Assembly: GCA_014804865.1 (NCBI GenBank) | Contig: JAAUYY010000142.1 | Location: forward strand, 1-8,350 | Length of the DNA: 8,350 bases | Reading direction: 5' to 3' | From: Desulfovibrio sp. | Lineage (GTDB): Bacteria; Desulfobacterota; Desulfovibrionia; Desulfovibrionales; Desulfovibrionaceae | Shown here: one piece after another, positions 1 to 7,203 of the stretch | Numbering within the stretch: the stretch's first letter is position 1 | How the letters are laid out: the number at the start of each line of letters is the position of its first letter | Position numbers and translations under genes: made by a program | Notes under the pieces: model-generated | The model's database searches: none | What the model was told of the DNA's origin: nothing | What the model saw: the letters and a program-made list of their open reading frames with translations, nothing else

Positions 1-864
1 GCGTTTAGTTTATGTCTGTTTTGCTGTCAGATTTCGGCGGCGGAGGACATAAGCTCGATTCTGACGGGCAAGGTTATTCCGACCGTTACCCGTCCCGTTC
101 CCATGCCCTTCAACGCGATCGTCGAGGAAGTGCTCGTAAAACCGGGAACGGCGGTCGACGTCGACTCCCCGCTCCTCCGTTTTCGTTTGCAGGAAGAAGC
201 GGAGCGACAAATCCAGCGGGAAATAAATACCGGCGCCGGCTCCGAGGATTTAAAAGCCCAAATCCTCTCCATCCAAAGTCAGCTCTCGACGACCAACGCC
301 GAACGAAACAAGACAAGGCAACTAGTCGCGTCTGGTCTGGGTTCGCGCCAAGCTTTGAACAGGATCGACGAAACCGCGAAGTCCCTGAATCACCGCATAG
401 AGCTTTTGCGATCCACGCTAACTCGGAATGAGAACAATTTTAAGGCGCGTCTGCGCGAACTCGAGGAATATTTCGGGGTTCCCCTAAAAGAGGGAGAAAC
501 CCTGCCAAAGATCTTGACCCTGGTTTCTCCCATAAAGGGTTACGTCCTCTCCCTGGCTCCGGCGCTTAATCCCGGGCAGCTTATCGGGGCCGGCACGGCT
601 CCGGTTCAGGTTGGACAGCTCAACCCGGTGCTTATCCAGATTCCCGTTTACGAAGCGGAAATCAACAATATAGAAGTCGGCGATCCCGTAACCGTCGAGG
701 CTCCGGCTTTGAAAAACAGGAAATTCAAGGGCATCGTCAGCGAAATATCCTGGATATCGAACGATCTTAACGTCGCGAATCCCTCTTATTACACTGTGGA
801 AGTTACCGTGCCCAATCCCGATCTGGCATTAAAACCAGGCTTTAAGGCGGTGGTAAGTTTCTAA
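1..864 (+). CDS. HlyD-family periplasmic adaptor (membrane fusion protein), 5'-truncated by window edge
   Basis: The frame is open from base 1 to the TAA at 862-864, giving 287 visible residues; the true start lies left of the window. The first visible residues are hydrophobic (SLCLFCCQ) and followed by ISAAED, which looks like the end of a Sec signal peptide. Residues 24-62 resemble the first half of a lipoyl/biotinyl domain (PFNAIVEEVLVKPGTAVD). Residues about 63-160 are charged and heptad-like, fitting the coiled-coil hairpin. Residues about 172-205 (LVSPIKGYVLSLAP, NPGQLI) form the second lipoyl half. The rest is beta-barrel-like and ends in LKPGFKAVVSF, the usual family C-terminus. Such adaptors bridge an inner-membrane pump and an outer-membrane channel. 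No pump or channel is visible, so partner and substrate are unknown. The in-frame ATG at 103 lies inside the lipoyl domain and is not the start. The family call is secure; involvement in glycan export is inferred from neighbours. Confidence 0.88.
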   Translation, partial: AFSLCLFCCQISAAEDISSILTGKVIPTVTRPVPMPFNAIVEEVLVKPGTAVDVDSPLLRFRLQEEAERQIQREINTGAGSEDLKAQILSIQSQLSTTNAERNKTRQLVASGLGSRQALNRIDETAKSLNHRIELLRSTLTRNENNFKARLRELEEYFGVPLKEGETLPKILTLVSPIKGYVLSLAPALNPGQLIGAGTAPVQVGQLNPVLIQIPVYEAEINNIEVGDPVTVEAPALKNRKFKGIVSEISWISNDLNVANPSYYTVEVTVPNPDLALKPGFKAVVSF

Positions 865-885
865 ACCGCTTCTTTTCGCGCTGTC

Positions 886-2313
886 TTGAAGACGCTTAAG
901 AGCATCCCCAGACGCCTTGGCTTTATCCTCGGCGCCCAATGGACCAGGGATATTTCCTGGACATTGTTCATCATTCTCCTTTCGAGGCGCAGTCCGGAAA
1001 TATTGGGCGAAATTGTCCTCGCGCTCACCTTTGGCTATCTCGTCAAGACAGCGACCGACATTGGTCTAAACGATTTTCTGCTCTCCACTTTCGCCCGGCG
1101 CGAAGGCCATCCGCGAGGACTCTTAAGCGAAGTGTCCTGGTTAAAGCTCTGCGCCCTGATTATCGCTCTCGGCATAACCTGGATTGTCTGCGGCTGGCAG
1201 AATTACGGCGAAGAATTGAAAATTATCATTTTCTGTATAGCCGGCGGCCTTGGCCTCGACGCCCTGTCCGACTCTTTTTTCGCCCTCTGTCAGGCGCGCG
1301 GGCGCCAAGACGTGGAGATGAGGATACGCATTCCAGCCGCGCTTATTGGAATCGGATTTGGAATAGTCGCCGTTATCGCGGACTGGTCGCCCATAGCGAT
1401 CGCGCTCTATAAACCCATAGAATCTGTTTGCTGCGCCGCTTTCGTCGTTTACGCGCTCGGGGATAACCCCTTCGGAAAAATTGATCCCCGCGCTCTCCGC
1501 GATTTATGGAAAAATCTTAAAAAGGGCCTTGTGTTTACCGGCATGGCCGCCTGCGCCATGTTTTACAACAAGGTTAACGTTATTTTTCTGAAAAAATATG
1601 GCGGCAACGTGGACGTCGGCGGCTACGGGGTCGCCTGGGAAACCATCGAAGGACTCTCCGCCCTCGTTTCCAGCGCGCTTCTCGGCAAAGTCATTTTCCC
1701 GCTTCTCGCGAAATTATGGCGAGAAAACAAGGACGCCTTTCGCGATCTCGCCGGTCAGACCGCCCGCTCCCTCTGGGCGGCCGCCCTTCCCCTGATTTAT
1801 CTCATCTGGGTGGAAAGCGATCGCTTCCTGACCCTGGTATATGGGGCTGATTACGCCTACGCCGTGAAAGCCCAGCAATGGCTAACGCCCTGCCTGGCCA
1901 CAGCCTTCCTGCATAATCTCGCCGCTTACGCCATGATTGGCATGCGCAAACAAAATCTGCTTTTTGGCTTTTACTTAAGCGGCTTGCTCGTAAATCTCGT
2001 CTGCTGTCTGACCTTGATCCCCCCCGAGCCGCTCGGAGGGGCGGCCCTGTCCCTGACCGCCACCAAAGTATGGGTGGCTATCCTTACAGTCGGCTATTTT
2101 CAGGGCAAAGCGCGCCCAATGACAGCCGGACAATGGATCCGTCTTATCGCCGCGAGCCTGGGCGCCGTCTCGCTTTGGCTCTTTACGTCGCCTTATCTTC
2201 CGAGAATCCTGGCCGAACTTTTGGGGCTGCTCCCGCTACTGGCGCTACTCTGGCGCTGGCGTCCTCCCTCCGTTTTCGAGAAATCCTCTTCGAGCCCGGA
2301 CGCGTCCGCCTAG
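886..2313 (+). CDS. Wzx-type flippase / polysaccharide biosynthesis membrane protein (MOP superfamily)
   Basis: The product is 475 residues and strongly hydrophobic, with about 12 membrane segments spread over residues 22-455, the usual size of Wzx/RfbX flippases. The early segment TDIGLNDFLLSTFARREG matches the region after the second helix in this family. The second half (FYNKVNVIFLKKYGG, then VYGADY near residue 318) is also typical. Family members move undecaprenyl-diphosphate-linked glycans across the inner membrane; the substrate here cannot be read from sequence. The start is TTG at 886, the first usable codon after the upstream stop at 862-864. The next in-frame ATG is near residue 144, inside the membrane domain, and would delete several helices. 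No Shine-Dalgarno sequence precedes the TTG. The 21-bp gap and shared frame with the HlyD-type gene point to cotranscription. The C-terminal tail (residues 460-475) is polar and serine-rich. An O-antigen or teichoic-acid exporter of the same superfamily cannot be excluded. Confidence 0.85.
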   Translation: MKTLKSIPRRLGFILGAQWTRDISWTLFIILLSRRSPEILGEIVLALTFGYLVKTATDIGLNDFLLSTFARREGHPRGLLSEVSWLKLCALIIALGITWIVCGWQNYGEELKIIIFCIAGGLGLDALSDSFFALCQARGRQDVEMRIRIPAALIGIGFGIVAVIADWSPIAIALYKPIESVCCAAFVVYALGDNPFGKIDPRALRDLWKNLKKGLVFTGMAACAMFYNKVNVIFLKKYGGNVDVGGYGVAWETIEGLSALVSSALLGKVIFPLLAKLWRENKDAFRDLAGQTARSLWAAALPLIYLIWVESDRFLTLVYGADYAYAVKAQQWLTPCLATAFLHNLAAYAMIGMRKQNLLFGFYLSGLLVNLVCCLTLIPPEPLGGAALSLTATKVWVAILTVGYFQGKARPMTAGQWIRLIAASLGAVSLWLFTSPYLPRILAELLGLLPLLALLWRWRPPSVFEKSSSSPDASA

Positions 2314-2422
2314 TCACTCTTGTCGACCGCTCAAACCCGCGATCTTCAATCCTTTAGTTCGATACAACTATTATCGCGCTCCGACTTTCAAATATCGCAA
2401 ATCTAAAAGCGTCGACATACGC
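2314..2422. other. convergent intergenic gap between the two operons
   Basis: This 109-bp gap separates the stop of the flippase gene from the stop of the minus-strand phosphotransferase gene, and is the only non-coding stretch longer than 21 bp. It is A+T-richer than the flanking genes. It holds a long-looped inverted repeat (CGCGAT at 2338-2343, ATCGCG at 2373-2378) and two GTCGAC palindromes (2322-2327 and 2411-2416). I see no strong stem plus T-run for the plus-strand operon, no tRNA, and no convincing small gene. Confidence 0.7.
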
Positions 2423-2425
2423 CTA
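2405..2425 (-). terminator. possible weak intrinsic terminator of the minus-strand operon
   Basis: Read on the minus strand, the stop codon runs directly into a short stem: AGGCGT pairs with ACGCTT (six pairs, one a G-T wobble) around the loop ATGTCG. The stem is followed by TTTTAGATTT, part of which is already used in pairing. The position, immediately after the last codon of the operon, is right for a terminator. The stem is short and the T-run broken, so this is a weak candidate. Confidence 0.25.
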
Positions 2426-3934
2426 ATTGGCTCGCTCGATTAGATCCAGAGATTCCAGCCACTTTAGAGCCAGGTTTTCGGCCTTTTCCGGTCGAGGGGA
2501 AGTATTAAATTCGCGGTCGGCGCGCCAGCAAAAATAAGACGTTTTCCCGGAAGGCGGCGAAAGGACTTTATAGCAATCGGATAGAATGGGAATGTGATCG
2601 CCGTAAAAGCATAGAGAAAGAGGATCTCGGCCCGAAAAAGCTTTGTAAAGAACTCCAAGCGTTCGATCGCAATTTTTGATATGGTTTAGATATACGCCCA
2701 ATTCTTCGCAGCCATCGGGAGGCGGAGAATCGTAAAAAAGGGAATGCTCCGGAGCTATCCGCTCGAGACCCAGCGGGCCGTGATTTTCCATGCTTATCGC
2801 GAAAACGAAAGTCGGTCGCGAGGCTTTCGCTATAATTTTTATTATTGTCTCGGCTAAAGCCAGATCGTCGATATACGGGCCGTTCCTGGGGGCGCGAGAA
2901 AAGCTCTTGAGATCGCGAAAGGAATCGAAGCCCAGTCTGGGGAAAATTCGATCTCTGCCGTAAAATTGGCCAAAATAGGGATGAACGGCGATAGTCTGAT
3001 AACCTGCCCGGCGCAAAAGAGCGGGCAACGAGCCCGGAGTCCAACCTCGCGCCAGGGACTGATAGGGATTGAATCCCCTCGCCCCCAGCGCCGACGGCGC
3101 CAACCCCGTCAGAAAGGCGAATTCGGTTCTGACCGTGTTCGCGCCCCAGGCCGGAACGCTCAATTCCCCCCATAAGGCCGAGCGGCTGTCAAATTTTTCG
3201 AGATTGGCGTAAAGCTCGCTCTTTACTCCCGGAAAGAATGCTCGCGCGTCAAAAAAGGATTCGCTTTGGATCGCGACGAGATGGGGAAGCTCCCGAGCGC
3301 GGTTGATTTTCGCGACGGCGAACGGACTTTCGGGCAATTCCTTTTTTCTGTTTTCCGCGCCATAAATCCAGAGGAGCGGGATAAAGCCAAATTTTTTTAT
3401 ATCGGCGACCGGGTCGAGAGTAATTTCGCGCGTTCGCCGATTTCCCAGCCATAAAAACGCGCTTGAAACAATGAGGATCAGCGAGGCGCTCCCTGCTTGT
3501 CCATCGAGGCGCCATCTTTCCGCGGGCGGTTCTTCCAGAGCCAGCGCCGCGACGCCGAGCAGACATCCGGCTACGGCGAGCAAAAAGCTTTTCACGCCAA
3601 GGAAAGGCAGAAAGAGGCGCGGAAAGCGCAAGGTGTCGAGAAAATAGTCGTAATCCTGATAGAGAAACGGCTCGCGCAGACTTTTATATTTGGCGACGCT
3701 TACCAGGACAAGGATTGTCTCCATGGCGAGAGCGAAGAGAAGGGAGCAGAGCGGTCGCCCCGTAACGAGGAGCATGATAGCGTAAGCGACGCCCCATAAT
3801 CCGCCCATAATTAGACAGGCGCCGATATCGCGCCGCGTTTCGCGACGAGGAAGCGCTCCGCGCTCGATAAGCGCGAAAATAGCGAATCCGCTTATCCAGC
3901 AGAAGATGGGAAGAAACCAGGGGTTATTTCCCAT
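2423..3934 (-). CDS. LTA synthase-like / sulfatase-superfamily membrane phosphotransferase
   Basis: The product is 503 residues. Five hydrophobic segments (about 5-24, 38-58, 62-81, 106-132 and 149-165) precede a soluble domain from about residue 215, the layout of LtaS-type enzymes. The expected active-site residues are present: E225 in IQSESFFD, a candidate nucleophile T267 in NTVRTEF (aligning with the KTSDSEF region of LtaS), H385 in SMENHGPLG, and D446-H447 in YGDHIP. Such enzymes transfer phosphoglycerol or phosphoethanolamine from phospholipid to glycans or lipids on the outer face of the inner membrane (LtaS, OpgB, BcsG and EptA families). Donor and acceptor here are unknown. The start ATG (3932-3934) overlaps the TAA of the GT2-SDR gene by 11 bp. 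The frame is open 201 bp further upstream, but that part only shadows the SDR domain and lacks family resemblance. No Shine-Dalgarno sequence is visible, so translational coupling is likely. It is the last gene of the operon. Confidence 0.88.
   Translation of the reverse strand: MGNNPWFLPIFCWISGFAIFALIERGALPRRETRRDIGACLIMGGLWGVAYAIMLLVTGRPLCSLLFALAMETILVLVSVAKYKSLREPFLYQDYDYFLDTLRFPRLFLPFLGVKSFLLAVAGCLLGVAALALEEPPAERWRLDGQAGSASLILIVSSAFLWLGNRRTREITLDPVADIKKFGFIPLLWIYGAENRKKELPESPFAVAKINRARELPHLVAIQSESFFDARAFFPGVKSELYANLEKFDSRSALWGELSVPAWGANTVRTEFAFLTGLAPSALGARGFNPYQSLARGWTPGSLPALLRRAGYQTIAVHPYFGQFYGRDRIFPRLGFDSFRDLKSFSRAPRNGPYIDDLALAETIIKIIAKASRPTFVFAISMENHGPLGLERIAPEHSLFYDSPPPDGCEELGVYLNHIKNCDRTLGVLYKAFSGRDPLSLCFYGDHIPILSDCYKVLSPPSGKTSYFCWRADREFNTSPRPEKAENLALKWLESLDLIERAN
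3924..3934 (-). other. 11-bp stop/start overlap of the GT2-SDR and LtaS-like genes
   Basis: On the minus strand the sequence ATGGGAAATAA holds the ATG of the LtaS-like gene and the TAA of the GT2-SDR gene in different frames. With no Shine-Dalgarno sequence upstream, ribosomes finishing the first gene probably reinitiate on the second, which would link the amounts of the two proteins. Confidence 0.8.
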
Positions 3935-6113
3935 AGCCGAGGATTTTGGCGATCGGCATCGCGATAAAAAGGGGAAGAATGGAAAGAGCCCAGATTCCAA
4001 GATTAAGTGGGAAAGGAAAAGATATCCTGCCCTGATCCCGCTCCAGTCGTTTGCGGATAAATTTGGCCGCCTTCTCCGGTTGCCACAGGAATGGCTTTGG
4101 CCCGGGCATGGCGTCGCACATGGGCGAGCGCACATAGCCGGGGAAAATTACGTTAACTTTTACGCCTTCTGGCCCCAGCCAGCCGCGCAGGGAGGCGCCC
4201 CAGTTTTTTAGCGCGCCTTTGGCGGCCGAATAACTCGGCGTATGAACCAGCCCATAATAGGCGGCCAGGGAACTCATGATCGCGATTTGGCCGCCGCGAC
4301 GGGCGCGGTAAGCCGGGATGAGACCGCCGACCAGAGCCATTACGGAGAGTAAATTGACCTTAATGCAATCGAGACTTTCGTTCCATGGCTCGCCGTCGGG
4401 AGTTTTGTCAATATTTGTGTTGAGCCCAGCGTTGGCGACGAGCAGATCCGGCGGATTCTCCGCGAGCTTTAACGCCCAGTCGCGAACGGCGTCAGTGTCG
4501 CGAAGATCGAGGCGCTTTATTTCCGTTATCGCTCCCAGTTTTTCGCATTCGACCGCCAGGGACTCCAACCGCTCCAGATCGCGCCCTTGCAGCGTCAGCT
4601 TAACTCCAGGCGCGGCGTATTCTTTGGCGAGAGCCCCTCCAATGCTCCCCGACGCTCCGGTTACGATTACAGAGCGCGGATTGGGCGCCTTTTTTCGACT
4701 GTCTGAATATGAAAAAAAAAGCGTCATGGAAAACCCCGCGAGAGCGAGAGAGGAGTAGAGACAGACCCAGTAGTTGCCTTCCCGGATTGCGAAACAGAGA
4801 GAACCGGCGGCGTATAAAAAGGAAAAAATTTCGCATCCCAGAAGAATATAATTTATGCGCGGACGCTTCAAACGAGAGCGACCCGCGCCTTTGGGCGTCG
4901 TGTAAAATTCCCCTTTTCCCAGGAGAAGCGTTTGGATGATGGCTGTAAAATAATAAAGCGAAAGAGGAAAAAAAAGAAGAATGTAGGCGACAGTTCTTCC
5001 CGTTTCTTGCCAAAAGCCGCGACTGGACGCGCTTCCGCCGGAAGAGGACACATTCATCCATCCCCAGAAGGCGGCGGCTAGCAGAAAAATGGCGCATATT
5101 ATATGAAAGGGCGCCCCGAGTTGGGGCGTCGCCAGGGAGAAAAGAGGCGCGGCGAGCAAGAGAACATAGAAAAGAGCCAGGAGCATGGGAGAAAAGACCA
5201 AAGTCAGGGCGTGAACGCGGGCGAGAGGACGCATTGGCGAGCGAAAGAGCTCGCGCGCGTGCACAAAAGCGTTATGAGCCAGCCCTCGAGCCCAGCGTTG
5301 TCTCTGGACGCGAAAGGAGGCCATAGATTCGGGAAGCTCGGCGAGAGATACCACATCGTCGACGAAGGCGTAGCGCCAGCGACCGAGCTGGGCGGAATAA
5401 CCCATGTCGACATCCTCGGTTATGGTTTCCTGGCTTACGCCGCCGATATCGTCGATGCAGGAACGCCGCCAAACGCATGAGCTGCCCGTAAGCGACGCCA
5501 TGAAGCCGTCCTGCGCGAATCCCGTCGTAACGTCTTCCTTATGCGAGGCTTCGGAAGCCTGAAAGTCGGTAAGAACGCTGGCGTCCGCGTTCATATAAGC
5601 TATTCTGGTTTGCAAAAATCCGATGGAAGGATCGGCGAAGCGGGGCATGACCCGGCGTAAAAAGTCGGGCGGAGGAAGGCAATCAGCGTCGAAAATCGCT
5701 ATAAATTCGCCAGTCGCCAATTTCAAGCCGTAGTCAAGATTTCCCGCCTTGAATCCGGTTCGCTTTTCGCGACGCAAATGTCGCATGGGAACGCCTTGAG
5801 CTCGGTATTCGCGAACGAGCCCCGCGATCAACTCCCCCGTCTCGTCCGAGGAATCGTCGAGGACGAAAATTTCAAGCTCGGGATAATCGAGACGCGACGC
5901 CGCGGTTAATAACTTTTCCACGACGAGCTTTTCATTATACACGGGCAGCAGCGCTGTAACGCGCGGAAAGGTTTTTAATTCGCTTTCCCCCGAGACTTTG
6001 ATCGGAGCTTTCTTTTTCCGCTCCTTCTTTTTCAGCGCTCTGTATTCGATGGCTGTATAGACAAGAAACAACCCGACAAGGATGGAGAGGAGAATTAGCG
6101 CGAAAATATGCAT
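3924..6113 (-). CDS. bifunctional membrane GT2 glycosyltransferase fused to a short-chain dehydrogenase/reductase
   Basis: The product is 729 residues in one uninterrupted frame. Residues 2-22 form a membrane helix followed by a lysine-rich stretch. Residues about 50-300 are a GT2 catalytic domain of the cellulose-synthase-like type: PVYNE at 57, DDSSD at 86, DAD at 142-144, TED at 232-234 and QRQRW at 270-274. Hydrophobic segments follow at about 302-328, 336-355, 374-397, 420-443 and 446-469. FYTTPK at 403-408 resembles the FxVTxK gating-loop motif of BcsA. Residues about 480-700 are a complete classical SDR: TGASGSIG at 485-492, NAG at 561-563, N587, S614/S615 and YSAAK at 628-632, with PG at 658-659. 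Residues 702-724 are hydrophobic. The GT half should polymerise or add sugars from a nucleotide sugar at the inner membrane; linkage and sugar are unknown. The SDR substrate is unknown, as classical SDRs reduce or oxidise many alcohols and ketones. The ATG lies 3 bp after the CgeB-like stop, with no Shine-Dalgarno sequence. Confidence 0.9.
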   Translation of the reverse strand: MHIFALILLSILVGLFLVYTAIEYRALKKKERKKKAPIKVSGESELKTFPRVTALLPVYNEKLVVEKLLTAASRLDYPELEIFVLDDSSDETGELIAGLVREYRAQGVPMRHLRREKRTGFKAGNLDYGLKLATGEFIAIFDADCLPPPDFLRRVMPRFADPSIGFLQTRIAYMNADASVLTDFQASEASHKEDVTTGFAQDGFMASLTGSSCVWRRSCIDDIGGVSQETITEDVDMGYSAQLGRWRYAFVDDVVSLAELPESMASFRVQRQRWARGLAHNAFVHARELFRSPMRPLARVHALTLVFSPMLLALFYVLLLAAPLFSLATPQLGAPFHIICAIFLLAAAFWGWMNVSSSGGSASSRGFWQETGRTVAYILLFFPLSLYYFTAIIQTLLLGKGEFYTTPKGAGRSRLKRPRINYILLGCEIFSFLYAAGSLCFAIREGNYWVCLYSSLALAGFSMTLFFSYSDSRKKAPNPRSVIVTGASGSIGGALAKEYAAPGVKLTLQGRDLERLESLAVECEKLGAITEIKRLDLRDTDAVRDWALKLAENPPDLLVANAGLNTNIDKTPDGEPWNESLDCIKVNLLSVMALVGGLIPAYRARRGGQIAIMSSLAAYYGLVHTPSYSAAKGALKNWGASLRGWLGPEGVKVNVIFPGYVRSPMCDAMPGPKPFLWQPEKAAKFIRKRLERDQGRISFPFPLNLGIWALSILPLFIAMPIAKILGYGK

Positions 6114-6116
6114 GGA

Positions 6117-7202
6117 TCAGAAATTCAGCGCGTCTTCCAGCTGTTCGAGGCGTCTTTCCCAGGTGTGAAAAGCGGCGACGTATCGCGCTCCCTCCGCGGC
6201 TCGATCCAGATCCTCCGACGAAGGCCCGGAGGACAAGCGTCCGAAAATTTCGACCGCTCTTTCCTGGGAATCGATGATATGGCAATATTTCGAAAAAATA
6301 TTTTTGACGGCGGGATTTGCGTTCGTAACGCATACTCCCCCGCAGGCGAGTATCTCAAGCAATCGCCTGGAGATCATGGTGGGGGAATCGGAAATAGAGT
6401 TTACGTTGATACTGCAAGAATATTTTTTGTAAATTTCGCCGGTTCGCGGATAGGGCACGCCCTCATGGACGGTCATATTTCCCGCGTCCGGGTATTTGAA
6501 CTCGAAGAAATGGGAAAAGCGCGAGCTGTTGCGATCGTACACATTGATTTTAAAATTTACAGAATCGCAAGCCTTGAAGATCATATCCAGAAAGTCGCGC
6601 CTTTTTTTCAGAATCTTGCGATAATAACTGCCTACGAAACATCCCTCCCGAGATTCGAAGGAGAAGCCCGTAAAATTATGAAAGGCCGGTTGATAAGGCA
6701 TTGCCAGAACGTCCGCTTTCGCCCCGGGAGGAAGCGACGTTCTGTAAGCGTCAAGGCAATCGGAGTCGGTTGTAAACACATATTTAAAATTTTTGGCGAC
6801 GTCGATAAAAAAATCAAAAAAGGCTTTGTCGTCCTTATTCCAGAAAAGCGCGGGAACGCCCAGCTCCTCGGCCAGAAGCGCGAGGCGGCGGATTTCGTAA
6901 GAGGGAAAGATTTTTAGATAAACAGGCTGCTTGCCCAGCCGGAATCTCCATTCGTCGTCGATGCCATGAAATACAGACTCGACGAACACGAGATCGGGGC
7001 GCCAGTCGGTCAGCACTTCCCGATAATTTCTGGGCGTGACATAGCGTATCCGGCACTCCTCCGCGAGGCAGGCCGCCGTAAAATAATCGGCCACCAAAGC
7101 TATTTTCAGTTTTCCGAAGGAGCCTTTTCCCGTCCTGTTTTGCGGAATTTGGGGGTGGCGGTAGGCGATTCGGCTGAAATTTCTGATAAACGAACCCAAC
7201 AT
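6117..7202 (-). CDS. CgeB-like glycosyltransferase
   Basis: The product is 361 residues, predicted soluble and cytosolic. It matches the CgeB-like glycosyltransferase family (N-terminal DUF3880-type part plus a C-terminal GT-B glycosyltransferase part). The N-terminal half shows LKIALVADYFTAACLAEEC at 32-50, VTPRNY at 55-60, RPDLVFVES at 68-76, FWNKDD at 120-125 and FTTDSD at 143-148. The C-terminal half shows FVGSYY at 189-194, VYDRN at 221-225, INVNSISDSPTMISRRLLE at 265-283 and LACGG at 285-289, which in GT-B folds lies near the nucleotide-sugar donor. Family members are found in glycan and spore-coat loci, but few have a proven donor or acceptor. The ATG sits one base after the TGA of the GT4 gene and the stop lies 3 bp before the GT2-SDR start, so it is an internal operon gene. 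No Shine-Dalgarno sequence precedes it. The family is clear from motif pattern; the exact sugar reaction is not. Confidence 0.85.
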   Translation of the reverse strand: MLGSFIRNFSRIAYRHPQIPQNRTGKGSFGKLKIALVADYFTAACLAEECRIRYVTPRNYREVLTDWRPDLVFVESVFHGIDDEWRFRLGKQPVYLKIFPSYEIRRLALLAEELGVPALFWNKDDKAFFDFFIDVAKNFKYVFTTDSDCLDAYRTSLPPGAKADVLAMPYQPAFHNFTGFSFESREGCFVGSYYRKILKKRRDFLDMIFKACDSVNFKINVYDRNSSRFSHFFEFKYPDAGNMTVHEGVPYPRTGEIYKKYSCSINVNSISDSPTMISRRLLEILACGGVCVTNANPAVKNIFSKYCHIIDSQERAVEIFGRLSSGPSSEDLDRAAEGARYVAAFHTWERRLEQLEDALNF

Positions 7203-7203
7203 T

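Noticed and set aside
939..1412. Open plus-strand frame of 157 codons inside the flippase gene
   Set aside because: Its translation is arginine-rich with no motif, and the other frame encodes a well-formed membrane protein.
1396..1824. Two GCGATCGC octamers (1396-1403 and 1817-1824), the cyanobacterial HIP1 word
   Set aside because: Both lie in one gene and only two were seen in 8.35 kb. GATCGC and CGCGA words are generally common here, so this is not enough to suggest a cyanobacterium.
2338..2378. Inverted repeat CGCGAT...ATCGCG as a terminator for the plus-strand operon
   Set aside because: The six-base arms are 29 bases apart and no T-run follows, so it does not resemble an intrinsic terminator.
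3935..4135. Upstream extension of the LtaS-like frame on the minus strand (67 more residues)
   Set aside because: The extension is the out-of-frame shadow of the SDR C-terminus, is cysteine- and arginine-rich, and precedes the natural first membrane helix. The ATG at 3934 gives the family's normal layout.
6108..6917. Open plus-strand frame of 269 codons opposite the CgeB-like gene
   Set aside because: It lies wholly antisense to a gene with clear family motifs, and its translation shows no recognisable domain.
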